A stretch of 64,000 nt of DNA from CBFIDA01 sp965661085 (GTDB lineage: Bacteria > Pseudomonadota > Gammaproteobacteria > Comchoanobacterales > Comchoanobacteraceae). Of the stretch, positions 1 to 9,131 are shown piece by piece. Below the pieces are notes generated by a model that was given only the letters and a program-made list of their open reading frames with translations, searched no databases and had not been told where the DNA came from. Positions within the stretch are counted from its first letter, which is position 1, and each line of letters starts with the position of its first letter. The stretch lies in the NCBI GenBank assembly GCA_965661085.1, contig CBFIDA010000007.1:1-64000 (forward strand), written 5' to 3'. A program made the position numbers and the translations under genes.

Positions 1-430
<430 letters not shown>

Positions 431-492
431 TACAACCTTAAATGGTCTTTGGACCATGCTTTAAAACAAACCTTGTTGGATGATCACCAGTT

Positions 493-611
493 TGCTTGGT
501 GACGATAGTGACTGTGACCCACCTGATCCCATCCCGAACTCAGAAGTGAAACCAGTTAACGCCGATGATAGTGTGGGAGTTGCCCATGTGAAAGTAGGAC
601 ATTGCCAGGCA
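493..611 (+). rRNA. rrf: 5S rRNA
   Basis: This ~119-nt segment carries the conserved 5S core (CCCATCCCGAACTCAGAAG at about 528-546 and GCCGATGATAGTGTGGG downstream). The ends pair: TGCTTGG at the start with CCAGGCA at the end. It directly follows 23S and is followed by an intrinsic terminator, so it closes the rRNA operon. Ends are good to within a few bases. Confidence 0.96.
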
Positions 612-623
612 TTTTATTCCGAA

Positions 624-651
624 AACCCGCTCTTGTAGCGGGTTTTTTTTT
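624..651 (+). terminator. rRNA operon terminator
   Basis: The stem AACCCGCT / AGCGGGTT with a short loop is followed at once by a run of T residues. It lies 13 bases after the 5S gene. This is a textbook Rho-independent terminator for the rRNA operon. Confidence 0.92.
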
Positions 652-886
652 GCCTGTTGTGCAGGAAATGTATCATGATCGATGGTCTCATGAGGGCGAA
701 GCGTGTCGGATGTGTCGCTACGCATGGTAGCAAGCAGATCTTGTGGGTGGTCTGGAAGCGTATTGCCCATACGCTTTGTGTTACGATAGAGCATACAGTT
801 GGTTTTTTCTCTGAGGCACGTCCCATGGCACAGTTTACATCGCAGACGCACAGCGATCTCATATCTGGCGACGATCAAACTTTACC

Positions 887-2410
887 ATGGCCCTGTTGTT
901 GATGGCTGCTGATGGCAATGAGCAAGCTAATTCGTTGACAGATCATGTGAGCCAACCTGGACCTACAGCCGATGCCATGGCCTCAAATACTGCGTCTGCA
1001 TTGTGTGGTTCATCGTATCCCGATGTGACCTTTTCCTATGGCTGGCTGGCAAAAAAAAATCCAAAACCCTTTAATGCGGAAGGAAGCCATCAAGATGTGT
1101 TGTATCGTTCCATGGTTTGTCTCACCACGGAAAAAGACGATCAAGTCTTGTCTCCACCTCAAGTGTTCTGCATGTCTGCGCTGGTCGAAAACCGCCGTGC
1201 TTCAGCACGACAAAATGATCAAGCGGTGTGGCATCATGTGGATCGTTATACGCTGCATCTGGATGACGAGGGCGTATTTCAAACGATTGAGTGCATGAAT
1301 GCGCAAGGTGTTCAAATGCGTGCCAGTCGAGCATTGTCTTGGCCTTGGGCCAGAAGCCTCAATGCATGTGTCGTTGAAAAAGGTTATTTGGTGCCATTGT
1401 CTTCTGCGCCCATTGTTTCTCGAGGCTATCATAAATTGCCAGTTAAATTGCATACGCTCATTCAGTCTTCTGAAGTTGTGTGCGATACCGAGGAGATTGA
1501 TGCACATGATGTTGCCAGGCGCATCAAGATGCGTGTGTCAGAGCATCAATTGCAACGATCCAAGGGGGCAGATAAACCGAATGTGGGACCCAATGTTGTG
1601 GCATGTGGTGAATCTGCTGTTCAAGCCATTCAAGCCTTTTTAGGGTCATACAAAAAAAAGAGTAAAGTCAAAAAATTTGTTAAGCAGTTTTTCAGGCCCA
1701 AATCTTTTGAGTGGCTGCATTTGATTGGTTATTTGTTGTCACGTTTGACGCCAGCTGAAAAAAAACGCATGCCTCAAGCCCCAAGTAATCTATGGGCAGG
1801 GCCAGGGCATGCCAATCGCAGAATGCTCATTTTAGAGCTCATGGCAGAAACCTTTGCCAAATTCAAACATGTGTCCGTATCGGTGCGTGGACAGTTTGGG
1901 ATCATGCCTCGCACCAAAATCATTGCCAACATTGATTACGGCGTATCCATGGCGTATGTGGCACCAAATTCTGATGACCGCCACACTTGGCAAGTGCACG
2001 ACAGCTATAACACCTATGGATACGGTACAGCACGTCCTCCTGCACACATTTATGTGATTCATGCCATGTTGGATGTGATGCGCCAGTTTTTCATGGGCTC
2101 AAACACATCGGCGCAGGAAACTGTGCGCATGACACCTTGCACCAATGATGCTCAAAGTAACGGGCGCACGCTCATATTTAAAATGGCTGGTAAAATCATA
2201 CATCGTACCGTACTCATATCCTTGCAGTTGGCCGATGCACGCAGCAAACCAGCCAAGTCGGTTTGTGTGACGCCTGCATCCATTGAAAGCGTCGACGCTA
2301 TCGCATCATCGTCACAATGCTTTTGTCCGCCTGTCAGCAACAACCGATTTTCGGCTTTGCAGATGCCCGCGAGTCCTTCAAATAAGATGACCTATCAGAG
2401 AGGGGGGTAG
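887..2410 (+). CDS. Hypothetical protein (507 aa), family not recognised
   Basis: This is a long open frame of 507 codons with amino acid composition like the neighbouring genes, so it is probably a real gene. I recognise no family. It has no clear signal peptide or membrane span. A lysine-rich stretch (KKKSKVKKFVKQ, about residues 252-263) separates a variable N-terminal half from a more ordered C-terminal part rich in aromatic residues (about 265-410, including an FEWLHLIGYLL segment). No Shine-Dalgarno is obvious before the ATG at 887 or the in-frame ATG at 902, so the start is uncertain. It stands alone between the rRNA terminator and a tRNA gene. It could be a lineage-specific effector or an accessory protein; no function is assigned. 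Confidence 0.65.
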   Translation: MALLLMAADGNEQANSLTDHVSQPGPTADAMASNTASALCGSSYPDVTFSYGWLAKKNPKPFNAEGSHQDVLYRSMVCLTTEKDDQVLSPPQVFCMSALVENRRASARQNDQAVWHHVDRYTLHLDDEGVFQTIECMNAQGVQMRASRALSWPWARSLNACVVEKGYLVPLSSAPIVSRGYHKLPVKLHTLIQSSEVVCDTEEIDAHDVARRIKMRVSEHQLQRSKGADKPNVGPNVVACGESAVQAIQAFLGSYKKKSKVKKFVKQFFRPKSFEWLHLIGYLLSRLTPAEKKRMPQAPSNLWAGPGHANRRMLILELMAETFAKFKHVSVSVRGQFGIMPRTKIIANIDYGVSMAYVAPNSDDRHTWQVHDSYNTYGYGTARPPAHIYVIHAMLDVMRQFFMGSNTSAQETVRMTPCTNDAQSNGRTLIFKMAGKIIHRTVLISLQLADARSKPAKSVCVTPASIESVDAIASSSQCFCPPVSNNRFSALQMPASPSNKMTYQRGG

Positions 2411-2461
2411 TCACAGCTTTGCTTCCTGATGGCATGGCATGTAGAAGCGACCACAAAAATC

Positions 2462-2492
2462 TTGACAACAGCGCCAAATTTGAGAGAATAAT
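2462..2492 (+). promoter_or_regulatory. Promoter of tRNA-Thr(UGU)
   Basis: A perfect -35 TTGACA (2462-2467) is followed after 19 bases by AATAAT (2487-2492), 9 bases before the mature tRNA. The spacing is slightly long for sigma-70, but position and -35 match support it. Confidence 0.55.
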
Positions 2493-2500
2493 GGCTCGGT

Positions 2501-2576
2501 GCTGGCGTAGCTCAGTTGGTAGAGCAGCTGATTTGTAATCAGCCGGTCGGGAGTTCGAGTCTCTTCGCCAGCTCCA
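2501..2576 (+). tRNA. tRNA-Thr (anticodon TGT)
   Basis: A full cloverleaf folds from 2501: acceptor GCTGGCG/CGCCAGC, D-arm with AGCTCAGTTGGTAGAGC, anticodon stem GCTGA/TCAGC around loop TTTGTAA (anticodon TGT at 2534-2536), and T-arm with GTTCGAG. The 3' CCA is encoded in the genome, unlike in the second tRNA-Thr at 12041-12113. Confidence 0.97.
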
Positions 2577-2626
2577 TTTCTTTGGATCATTTCTTTTTTG
2601 ATCGGAACCCTATTTTGGACAGTGCC

Positions 2627-3247
2627 ATGAAAAAAGTGATGGTCATTGGTGCATCTGGCACGCTTGGTCAAGCTGTTTTGACAGAACTTCAAGCAGATTG
2701 CCAGCTGATTTCGGTGGGGCGCCATTCTGGGACCCATCAGATGGACATCACTCAGCCAGATACCATTGCTCAAATGATGCAAGTTTGTACAGACATTGAT
2801 GCGGTGGTGTGTGTGACAGCAGGTGCCGTGGTGTTCAAAAATTTGGCCACCTTATCAACCCAGGAAGTGGTGTAAAGTTTACAAAGCAAACTGGTGGGCC
2901 AAGTGTCGGTGGTGTTAGAGGGCCTGAAGTACTTGGGGCCTGATGTCAGTTATACTTTGACCACTGGACTGCTGAATGTCGATCCCATTCCGTCAGGCAG
3001 TGTGGCTGCGTTGGTGAATGCAGGCATTGAGGGGTTTGCCAAAGCTGCGGCCATCGATGTGCCAGCACGGCAACGCATCAATGTGGTGTCACCAGCCTTA
3101 TTGACTGAGTCGGTTGCGCAGTATCAGGGCTTTTTTCATGGGCATGCATCTGTCGATGCAGCAGTTGTGGCCAAAGCGTACCGAAAGAGTATTTTTGGAG
3201 GACGCAATGGCCATGTATTCAAAGTGGGGTGGCACGCCGATCAATAA
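2627..3247 (+). pseudogene. Short-chain dehydrogenase (SDR), interrupted by in-frame TAA
   Basis: The reading frame starts at the ATG at 2627 and encodes a small classical SDR: an N-terminal Rossmann motif GASGTLG (residues 7-13), and a C-terminal half with FAKAAAIDVPARQRINVVSP, the conserved end of the catalytic core. A TAA stop at 2873-2875 (codon 83) splits it, and the same frame continues with clear homology to a stop at 3247. The total of about 205 codons is normal for the small SDR family of about 200 residues. Because only one codon is changed and no frameshift exists, the damage looks recent. A downstream GTG (2894) could start a C-terminal fragment, but that would lack the cofactor-binding site. 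The end overlaps the convergent CDF gene by 7 bases. Confidence 0.75.
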
Positions 3248-3912
3248 GGTGTGATGACATGCAAGGGTGGCATGTCATGTGCGGCAAGTGTTGGATCAGA
3301 TCGCAATTGTTGCCAACTGCGTCGCATCATGAGCATGCTCAATGCGCCCACCACCAAAGCAATCAGTGTAGAAAGCACCATATCCACCCATGCCAGGCCC
3401 CAAAGTTGAATGATGATGCCAGACAACAGTGCGGCCATTGAGCCAAGCATGTCAGCCCATATATGCAGTTGTGCCGCTTGTACATTGAGATTGTGTGTAT
3501 GGGGCGCCAGATGTCTTGCCACAACCATGTTGATGATCAAGCCGCCCAGTGCCATGTAGATCACAGGTTGGGACAAAATTGGTATGGGCGCTTGGCAGCG
3601 ATGATACATTTCAAACAAAATGAACACAACCACACCAAACATGAACAAGGCACTGAGTGCTGCACATGCCGGTTCAATTTTATGTTGATGTTTGCCACGG
3701 CGCCAGATGTGTTTGAGGTGTGCCGCCAACCAAGCCATCCCCAGGGCCATGCCATCGGTGAGCATGTGACCAGCATCGCTGAGCAAGCTCAACGCATGCG
3801 TCCAGTAACCGCCCACCCATTCGATGCCAGCATACAGTAGGGTACAGCACAAGGCCATACGCCATATTTTGTAAGGGACGCGACCAGGGGGTTGATGATG
3901 AAGGGAAGACAT
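3241..3912 (-). CDS. Cation diffusion facilitator (Zn/metal efflux), short form
   Basis: This inner-membrane cation/proton antiporter of the CDF family exports zinc or similar divalent metals. About six hydrophobic segments are visible. The two metal-site motifs of the family are present: HALSLLSDAGHMLTD in TM2 (H and D four residues apart, then a second D) and LHIWAD in TM5. With 223 residues from the ATG at 3912 it is shorter than typical members (~300), because the cytoplasmic C-terminal dimer domain is almost absent. A second possible start (ATG at 3945) overlaps the stop of the upstream permease gene as TGATG, suggesting translational coupling and 11 extra residues. It is last in the minus-strand run yejB-yejE-CDF. 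The metal specificity cannot be read from sequence. Confidence 0.85.
   Translation of the reverse strand: MSSLHHQPPGRVPYKIWRMALCCTLLYAGIEWVGGYWTHALSLLSDAGHMLTDGMALGMAWLAAHLKHIWRRGKHQHKIEPACAALSALFMFGVVVFILFEMYHRCQAPIPILSQPVIYMALGGLIINMVVARHLAPHTHNLNVQAAQLHIWADMLGSMAALLSGIIIQLWGLAWVDMVLSTLIALVVGALSMLMMRRSWQQLRSDPTLAAHDMPPLHVITPY
3254..3278. repeat. Inverted repeat at convergent gene ends
   Basis: ATGACATGC (3254-3262) and GCATGTCAT (3270-3278) form a hairpin with a 7-base loop just past the meeting point of the SDR and CDF genes, inside the last codons of the CDF gene. No T tract follows. It may help end transcription from both sides and belongs to the GCATGC-type inverted repeats seen elsewhere in the window. 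Confidence 0.5.
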
Positions 3913-3944
3913 GGAGACGATTTCCAGGTTGAGACATGAGCCCA

Positions 3945-5312
3945 TCAAGATGATTGATGAGGATTGAGGGCATCGCGCAATCGATCGGCAAATAAATTGG
4001 CACACAGAACCAGCGTGAACATCATGATGAAGGCACACACCAGTGGCCACCAAACGATGGGGTCTCGGTTCAATTCCAAACGGGCAGCGTTGATCATGTT
4101 GCCCCAACTCATGGTGGTTGGATCAACGCCCACACCAATATAAGACAACACAGCTTCGGCAAGCACCAGACCACTGAAATCCATCACAACCGTGATCAAC
4201 ACCAAATGCATCACATTGGGCAGTATATGCTGTCTGAGAATCGATGGCGCGCGGGTGCCCAAGACTTTGGCGCTGGCCACAAAATCCATTTCGCGCAATT
4301 TGAGGGTCTCGCCTCGCAACAAACGACACAGTGGTGTCCAGCCGGTTAAGCCAAGAATGGCACACAAGGCTAAGAGGCGTGCATCCGCACGTTCGGTCAA
4401 CGTGGCGAACCATTGTGGATGTTGGCCCAACCAAATGTCCAGGGTCAGCACCGATGCTGCAATCAACAACACACCTGGAATGGCACTCAGTGTGGTGTAG
4501 ATGTATTGGATGATGTGATCGACCTTGCCACCAAAATAACCAGCACAAATGCCCATGACCAGGGCAAATGGCAGCATGAAACAGGTGGTTAAAGTTCCGA
4601 TCAAGAGGCCGGTTCGAATGCTTTTGATGCCTTGATACAAGACTTCGTGACCAATTTTATCGGTGCCCATGATGTAGTAATAGGGGGACAGTTGATGCAC
4701 GATGACTGCGAGACTGGATAAAACGACGATGGTGAGGGCAACAGACGGCCAATGTGCCTGGCCTTTTTGGTGCTTGAAATAATCGGCAAAGGCATGTGGG
4801 AGCGTTCGCAGAGCACCCCGCGTTCGGACAAGGCCGATGATCAATAGAAGACCCAACGCCCATAAGCCACTCTGGCCAATGATCTGTAAATAGAGCGCGC
4901 CCCGTTTTGCTTGAGGCAAACCATGCACATGCTTCAGTGGCAAATACACTTGTTGGTAACCTCGAGCGGTTTCTGTATTGGTGGTGGACAAAGCTTGTGT
5001 GGCAAAGGGTTTGGCGTAGCTGGTCTCATTGCGATAACCCATGGGATAGAGGGTCATGTCGAGGGCAGACACCAAATCTTGACCTGGGTGTTGGTAACGT
5101 GCGGGCACATCGTGAAAATGCATGCTGTCCAGTGTGCTGATGGCCAAAAATGCACACAAAACAATGGCGGTGCTGCAAGCGACAGGTTCATGAAAAAGCT
5201 GGTGCCACCGTGCACGATGTTGTGCCTCACGGCAATGTTGACGCATCAGCCATATCGACATGGCCATCAGGCCAAAAAGCAAACCATCAGAGAGTAAAAG
5301 AGTCCATGTCAT
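3945..5312 (-). CDS. yejE: Peptide/oligopeptide ABC transporter permease (YejE/OppC type)
   Basis: This is the second inner-membrane permease of a peptide importer. The conserved EAA-type coupling loop, which docks on the ATPase, is seen as GETLKLREMDFVASAKVLG in the C-terminal half, followed by ILRQHILPNV as in OppC/DppC/YejE. The 455-residue protein is about 110 residues longer than E. coli YejE. The surplus is an N-terminal section with two membrane spans and a large periplasmic loop (about residues 70-140). The start is taken at ATG 5312, with AGG seven bases upstream; a GTG at 5318 is also possible. It lies just after yejB on the same strand, with the binding protein gene divergent. No ATPase gene is in the window, so it must be encoded elsewhere or borrowed. 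Confidence 0.88.
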   Translation of the reverse strand: MTWTLLLSDGLLFGLMAMSIWLMRQHCREAQHRARWHQLFHEPVACSTAIVLCAFLAISTLDSMHFHDVPARYQHPGQDLVSALDMTLYPMGYRNETSYAKPFATQALSTTNTETARGYQQVYLPLKHVHGLPQAKRGALYLQIIGQSGLWALGLLLIIGLVRTRGALRTLPHAFADYFKHQKGQAHWPSVALTIVVLSSLAVIVHQLSPYYYIMGTDKIGHEVLYQGIKSIRTGLLIGTLTTCFMLPFALVMGICAGYFGGKVDHIIQYIYTTLSAIPGVLLIAASVLTLDIWLGQHPQWFATLTERADARLLALCAILGLTGWTPLCRLLRGETLKLREMDFVASAKVLGTRAPSILRQHILPNVMHLVLITVVMDFSGLVLAEAVLSYIGVGVDPTTMSWGNMINAARLELNRDPIVWWPLVCAFIMMFTLVLCANLFADRLRDALNPHQSS

Positions 5313-5320
5313 GGTCACAC

Positions 5321-6301
5321 CTAACGATCAAAACGAATGCGCGGGTCCACCCATGTGTATGCCACATCGGTGAGCATCAAACCGGCCATATAAAGCAAAG
5401 TGCCGATGAAGACCATGACCCGTACCACTTCAAAATCTTGCTGTTGTATGGCGTCGAGGGTGTAGCTGCCAAGGCCAGGTATGGCAAAAAAAGCTTCCAT
5501 CAACAAGCTGCCCATGAACAGCAAGGGCAGCACCGCAACCACACCAGTGACAATGGGCACCAAGGCGTTGCGCAAAACATGTCGTTTTAAGGTTTGCCAT
5601 TGCGTCAATCCTTTGGCACGTGCGGTGCGCACATAATCCTTATGCAGTTCCTCTTGAAAAATGGTGTGATACCAACGGCTGCTGGCGCCCATGCCAGACA
5701 GCACACCAATGATGATTGGCAACACCACAAACTTGGCGGCATGGACGCCATGTAAATAGCCCGATATTGGGGCCAATTTGGCACTGATGGCCAACAGGTA
5801 TTGCCCACCAATGATGTAAAATAAGCCCGAAATGGACATCAACGCAATGCAAAGGCCGAGCCCAAGGGTCTCTGCTGGGTGATGGCGAAACAAGACCAAA
5901 CACAGCGCACAACTGATGTGGACCAGCATGCCCAACAGCAATGTTGGCAAAGCGATGGCCAGAGAGGGCCACATGCGTGCTTGGATGTCTTGTATGATGT
6001 CACGACCTTGTGTCGATGCGCCAAATTGAAAGGTGAACAATTGCATGGATTTGGTGTAAAAGAGGGTGTGGGTCCATGTCGCTTTGCCTGTGCTGTTGGC
6101 ATTGTAAAACAGTGGCAAGTCGTATCCATGATTGTGTTTCCATTGTTGGACCATGGTGTCGGACACATGTTTGCCGCCCAAATGCATGCGGGCAATGTTG
6201 TCGGGCGTGTTGACCACAAAGAACAAAGTGAAGGTGATCAAGTTGACGCCAATCAGGATGGGCACCACATTGAGCAAACGTTTGACGATGTATCGAAACA
6301 T
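5321..6301 (-). CDS. yejB: Peptide/oligopeptide ABC transporter permease (YejB/OppB type)
   Basis: This 326-residue inner-membrane permease forms the import channel together with the YejE-type partner. The start MFRYIVKRLLNVVPILIG is the classic OppB/DppB/YejB N-terminus (first membrane span). The coupling loop is visible as HKDYVRTARAKGLTQWQTL, followed by HVLRNALVPIVTG. The length matches the family (E. coli YejB ~360). The start is the ATG at 6301; an upstream extension of the frame has no family resemblance. It is the first gene of the minus-strand run yejB-yejE-CDF and diverges from yejA across about 520 bases, which probably hold both promoters. Confidence 0.92.
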   Translation of the reverse strand: MFRYIVKRLLNVVPILIGVNLITFTLFFVVNTPDNIARMHLGGKHVSDTMVQQWKHNHGYDLPLFYNANSTGKATWTHTLFYTKSMQLFTFQFGASTQGRDIIQDIQARMWPSLAIALPTLLLGMLVHISCALCLVLFRHHPAETLGLGLCIALMSISGLFYIIGGQYLLAISAKLAPISGYLHGVHAAKFVVLPIIIGVLSGMGASSRWYHTIFQEELHKDYVRTARAKGLTQWQTLKRHVLRNALVPIVTGVVAVLPLLFMGSLLMEAFFAIPGLGSYTLDAIQQQDFEVVRVMVFIGTLLYMAGLMLTDVAYTWVDPRIRFDR

Positions 6302-6822
6302 GGCATCCTTGCAGCATATGAGTCTCCAACAGTCTAAACCCGCGTGATCGAAAACACCAGCAAAAACCAACACCCGACAGGGTTGTGGTGCGCAAGGCCT
6401 GAGTAGGGTTAAGTCATCAACTTATGCTATCAATCATCTTCCAAAGACCGCCGCACCCGATGATTTGGCAATGTTCATCAGATGCACACCGCCCGAAAGT
6501 ATCAAGCTTCGCTCCATCCTAGAAAAAAACACTCAAACAGACCATTTTTGCTTCTTGTAGGCTCAGATGCTTTGAACATGCATCCGATCAGAGCACTCTT
6601 GACTTCAAAGGATCCACCTGACTTTGAAGTTGACACAACATGGCAACAAACTTGGTGGATCAATCATGGTTTGACATGCGTGATGGCTGTGCCCATGGGA
6701 TCATTTTGTGGCAACCATGGCGGTGTTGCATGTTGGGGAAGATGGTTGGATCATCTATGCGGTCCATTGCCTTCTGGTGATTTTTATTTTAATGTGACGG
6801 TGGATGCCAGGGAGGGACAATC
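6302..6822. other. Intergenic region between yejB and yejA
   Basis: This 521-base gap separates divergent transporter genes. The plus strand holds one open frame (6482-6826, 114 codons) that ends in an ATGA overlap with yejA. Its composition (many W, C and H) is unlike its neighbours and I see no family, so I do not call it a gene with confidence. The rest shows no convincing promoter or RNA gene by eye. Confidence 0.4.
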
Positions 6823-8988
6823 ATGAAAAATGTGATGGCTTTATTGGGGTTGTCGATGCTGGCGGTACAGCTGCATGCAGAACCCAACCGACCGTATCCA
6901 CAAGCTTGGCCAGCCGGCAATCATGTGTTTGCGCCGTTTACTGGCGCACCCAAGACGCTCGATCCAGCCAAATCTTACGCGTCGGACAGCAATTTGTTTT
7001 TGGGGCAAATCATTGAGCCGCCTTTGACCTACCATTATCTGAAAAGGCCCTATGTTTTGCAGCCATCGGCCGCAGCACGGATGCCTGAGGTGTCGTATCT
7101 CGATGCCAAACGCCAACCCACGCACCTCAACAGTCTCGAGCATCCCGTTGCTTTCACGGTGTACGACATCCATCTGCGTGAAGATTTGAAGTATGCACCG
7201 CATGCTGCTTTTGCAAAAGACGCGAAGGGTGAGATGCTTTACACACGTGCCGACGATGTTGCTGCGGGGCATCCATCTTGGCAATGTGCAACACGGTTGG
7301 CCACGGCCCATGATTTTGTATACCAAATCAAACGATTGGCCAGTCCCAGATTGAATTCGCCCATTGCAGGGGTGATGGCAAGCCATATTGTTGGGTTCAA
7401 AGCCTTCAATGCCGAGCTACAAGCTGTGCTGACCGCACACCCAGCATGGCAAAAAAAAGAGGCTTTTTTTGACCTGCGTCCCTATCAGATGGAAGGCCTG
7501 CAGGTGTTGGGGCCCCACCACTTTCAAATCATGCTGTATGGCCAGTATCCACAATTCAAATATTGGTTGGCCATGCCCTTTTTTGGGCCTGTGCCTTGGG
7601 AGGTCGATCGTTTTTATCATTTGCCTGGACAGCATCTCAACAATGTCGGGTTTGATTGGGCACCTGTTGGCACTGGGCCTTATCAGTTGATTGAAAACAA
7701 CCCCAACCAGCGCATGGTTTTGGCCAAAAACCCCAATTATCACCCTGATTATTTTCCCAAATCTGGCATGCCAGGCGATGCTGAAAAAGGCTATTTGAAG
7801 GCCAAAGGCCAGCGCTTGCCTTTGGTCGATCGCTTCATTTTCAGTCTTGAAAAAGAAGGTGTGGCCAGTTGGCATAAGTTTTTACAAGGCTATTACGATC
7901 GTTCTGGCGTGGGCTCAGACCAGTTTGATCAAGCCATCACCACATCGCAACAGGGTGGTTTGGGCTTGACCGATTTCATGCGACACAAGGGCATCACCTT
8001 GACCATGTCGGTGCAGCCCAGCATCATGTATCTTGGCTTCAACATGTTGGACCCTGTGGTGGGTGGTGCCAGTGAACGTGCGCGCCTGCTGCGTCGCGCC
8101 ATCAGCATTGCCATCAATGAAGAAGAATACATCAATATTTTCCTGAATGGCCGTGGTGTTGCCGCACAAGGCCCAATTCCAAATGACATATGGGGACACC
8201 GTGATGGACGTGCAGGCCTCAACCCATTTGTATACCGTTGGCATGACCATCAAGCGCAACGTCTGCCCTTGGCTGTGGCCAAGCAGTCCATGGCGAAAGC
8301 AGGTTATCCAAATGGCATCGATCCCAAAACGGGCAAACCGTTGGTGCTGCATTTTGACACCACATCCAGGGGTGGACCCGACGACAAGTCGCGTTTCAAC
8401 TGGATGCGTGAACAATTTGCCAAACTGGGTGTGGTGCTGGACATCCGTGCAACACAATACAACCGGTTTCAAGACAAAGTGCGCCAAGGCCAAGTCCAGA
8501 TGTTTCGGTGGGGCTGGATGGCCGATTACCCAGATCCAGAAAATTTCTTGTTTTTGTTGTATGGGCCCAATGGCAAAGTCAAACATCATGGCGAAAATGC
8601 CAGCAACTACAACAGTCCCGCTTTCAATGCTTGCTTTGAAAGCATGCGCAACATGGCCAATGGTCCAGCGCGACAAGCCGTCATTGACCAGTGTGTACAC
8701 ATTGTGCAGCGTGATGCGCCATGGGTTTGGGGATTTTATCCCAAATCCTTTATTTTGGCACACAGTTGGATGTTGCCCATCAAACCCAATGCCATGGTCA
8801 ACAACGGACTCAAATATTACGCCGTCAATCCAAGCTTGCGAGTACAGCGTCAAAAACAATGGAATGTCCCCAGTTGGGGCCTGCTCTATGGTGTGGGCAC
8901 TGTGGTGATGGTCTTGCTGGCAACCTTATGGCGGCGTCAATGTCGTGATGCCAAGCGATCATTACACGATGCGTCCAAACTTGGGTGA
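6823..8988 (+). CDS. yejA: Peptide ABC transporter substrate-binding protein, membrane-anchored (YejA type)
   Basis: This 721-residue periplasmic binding protein of the SBP family 5 feeds the YejB/YejE-type permease. It has a signal peptide (MKNVMALLGLSMLAVQLHA, cleaved before EPN). It shows the long two-lobed SBP_bac_5 body, including GTGPYQLIENNPNQRMVLAK around residue 285 and RRAISIAINEEEYIN near 425. The length is above E. coli YejA (~600) because of extra loops and a C-terminal membrane segment (about residues 685-703, GVGTVVMVLLATLW) followed by a basic tail, which should tether it to the inner membrane. A good Shine-Dalgarno (GGGAGGGA) precedes the ATG. It is transcribed divergently from yejB-yejE. 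The substrate is inferred to be peptides but could be other amino-acid derivatives. Confidence 0.9.
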   Translation: MKNVMALLGLSMLAVQLHAEPNRPYPQAWPAGNHVFAPFTGAPKTLDPAKSYASDSNLFLGQIIEPPLTYHYLKRPYVLQPSAAARMPEVSYLDAKRQPTHLNSLEHPVAFTVYDIHLREDLKYAPHAAFAKDAKGEMLYTRADDVAAGHPSWQCATRLATAHDFVYQIKRLASPRLNSPIAGVMASHIVGFKAFNAELQAVLTAHPAWQKKEAFFDLRPYQMEGLQVLGPHHFQIMLYGQYPQFKYWLAMPFFGPVPWEVDRFYHLPGQHLNNVGFDWAPVGTGPYQLIENNPNQRMVLAKNPNYHPDYFPKSGMPGDAEKGYLKAKGQRLPLVDRFIFSLEKEGVASWHKFLQGYYDRSGVGSDQFDQAITTSQQGGLGLTDFMRHKGITLTMSVQPSIMYLGFNMLDPVVGGASERARLLRRAISIAINEEEYINIFLNGRGVAAQGPIPNDIWGHRDGRAGLNPFVYRWHDHQAQRLPLAVAKQSMAKAGYPNGIDPKTGKPLVLHFDTTSRGGPDDKSRFNWMREQFAKLGVVLDIRATQYNRFQDKVRQGQVQMFRWGWMADYPDPENFLFLLYGPNGKVKHHGENASNYNSPAFNACFESMRNMANGPARQAVIDQCVHIVQRDAPWVWGFYPKSFILAHSWMLPIKPNAMVNNGLKYYAVNPSLRVQRQKQWNVPSWGLLYGVGTVVMVLLATLWRRQCRDAKRSLHDASKLG

Positions 8989-9131
8989 CATGTGCCTGTC
9001 TTGGCGTCAGGGTCCTTTCCCTGGGTGAGGCAGGATGTTATGATGTGTTGTTGAGATGCTTGGGTCGGCATGCGTGCGTCATCGAAGCCCCATGTTCACC
9101 ATGCATCCATTTTGCACACACGAAGAATGCC

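Noticed and set aside
6482..6826. A 114-codon frame overlapping the yejA start
   Set aside because: The overlap is suggestive, but the product is very rich in Trp, Cys and His and lacks a start signal; other frames of the same DNA look equally plausible.
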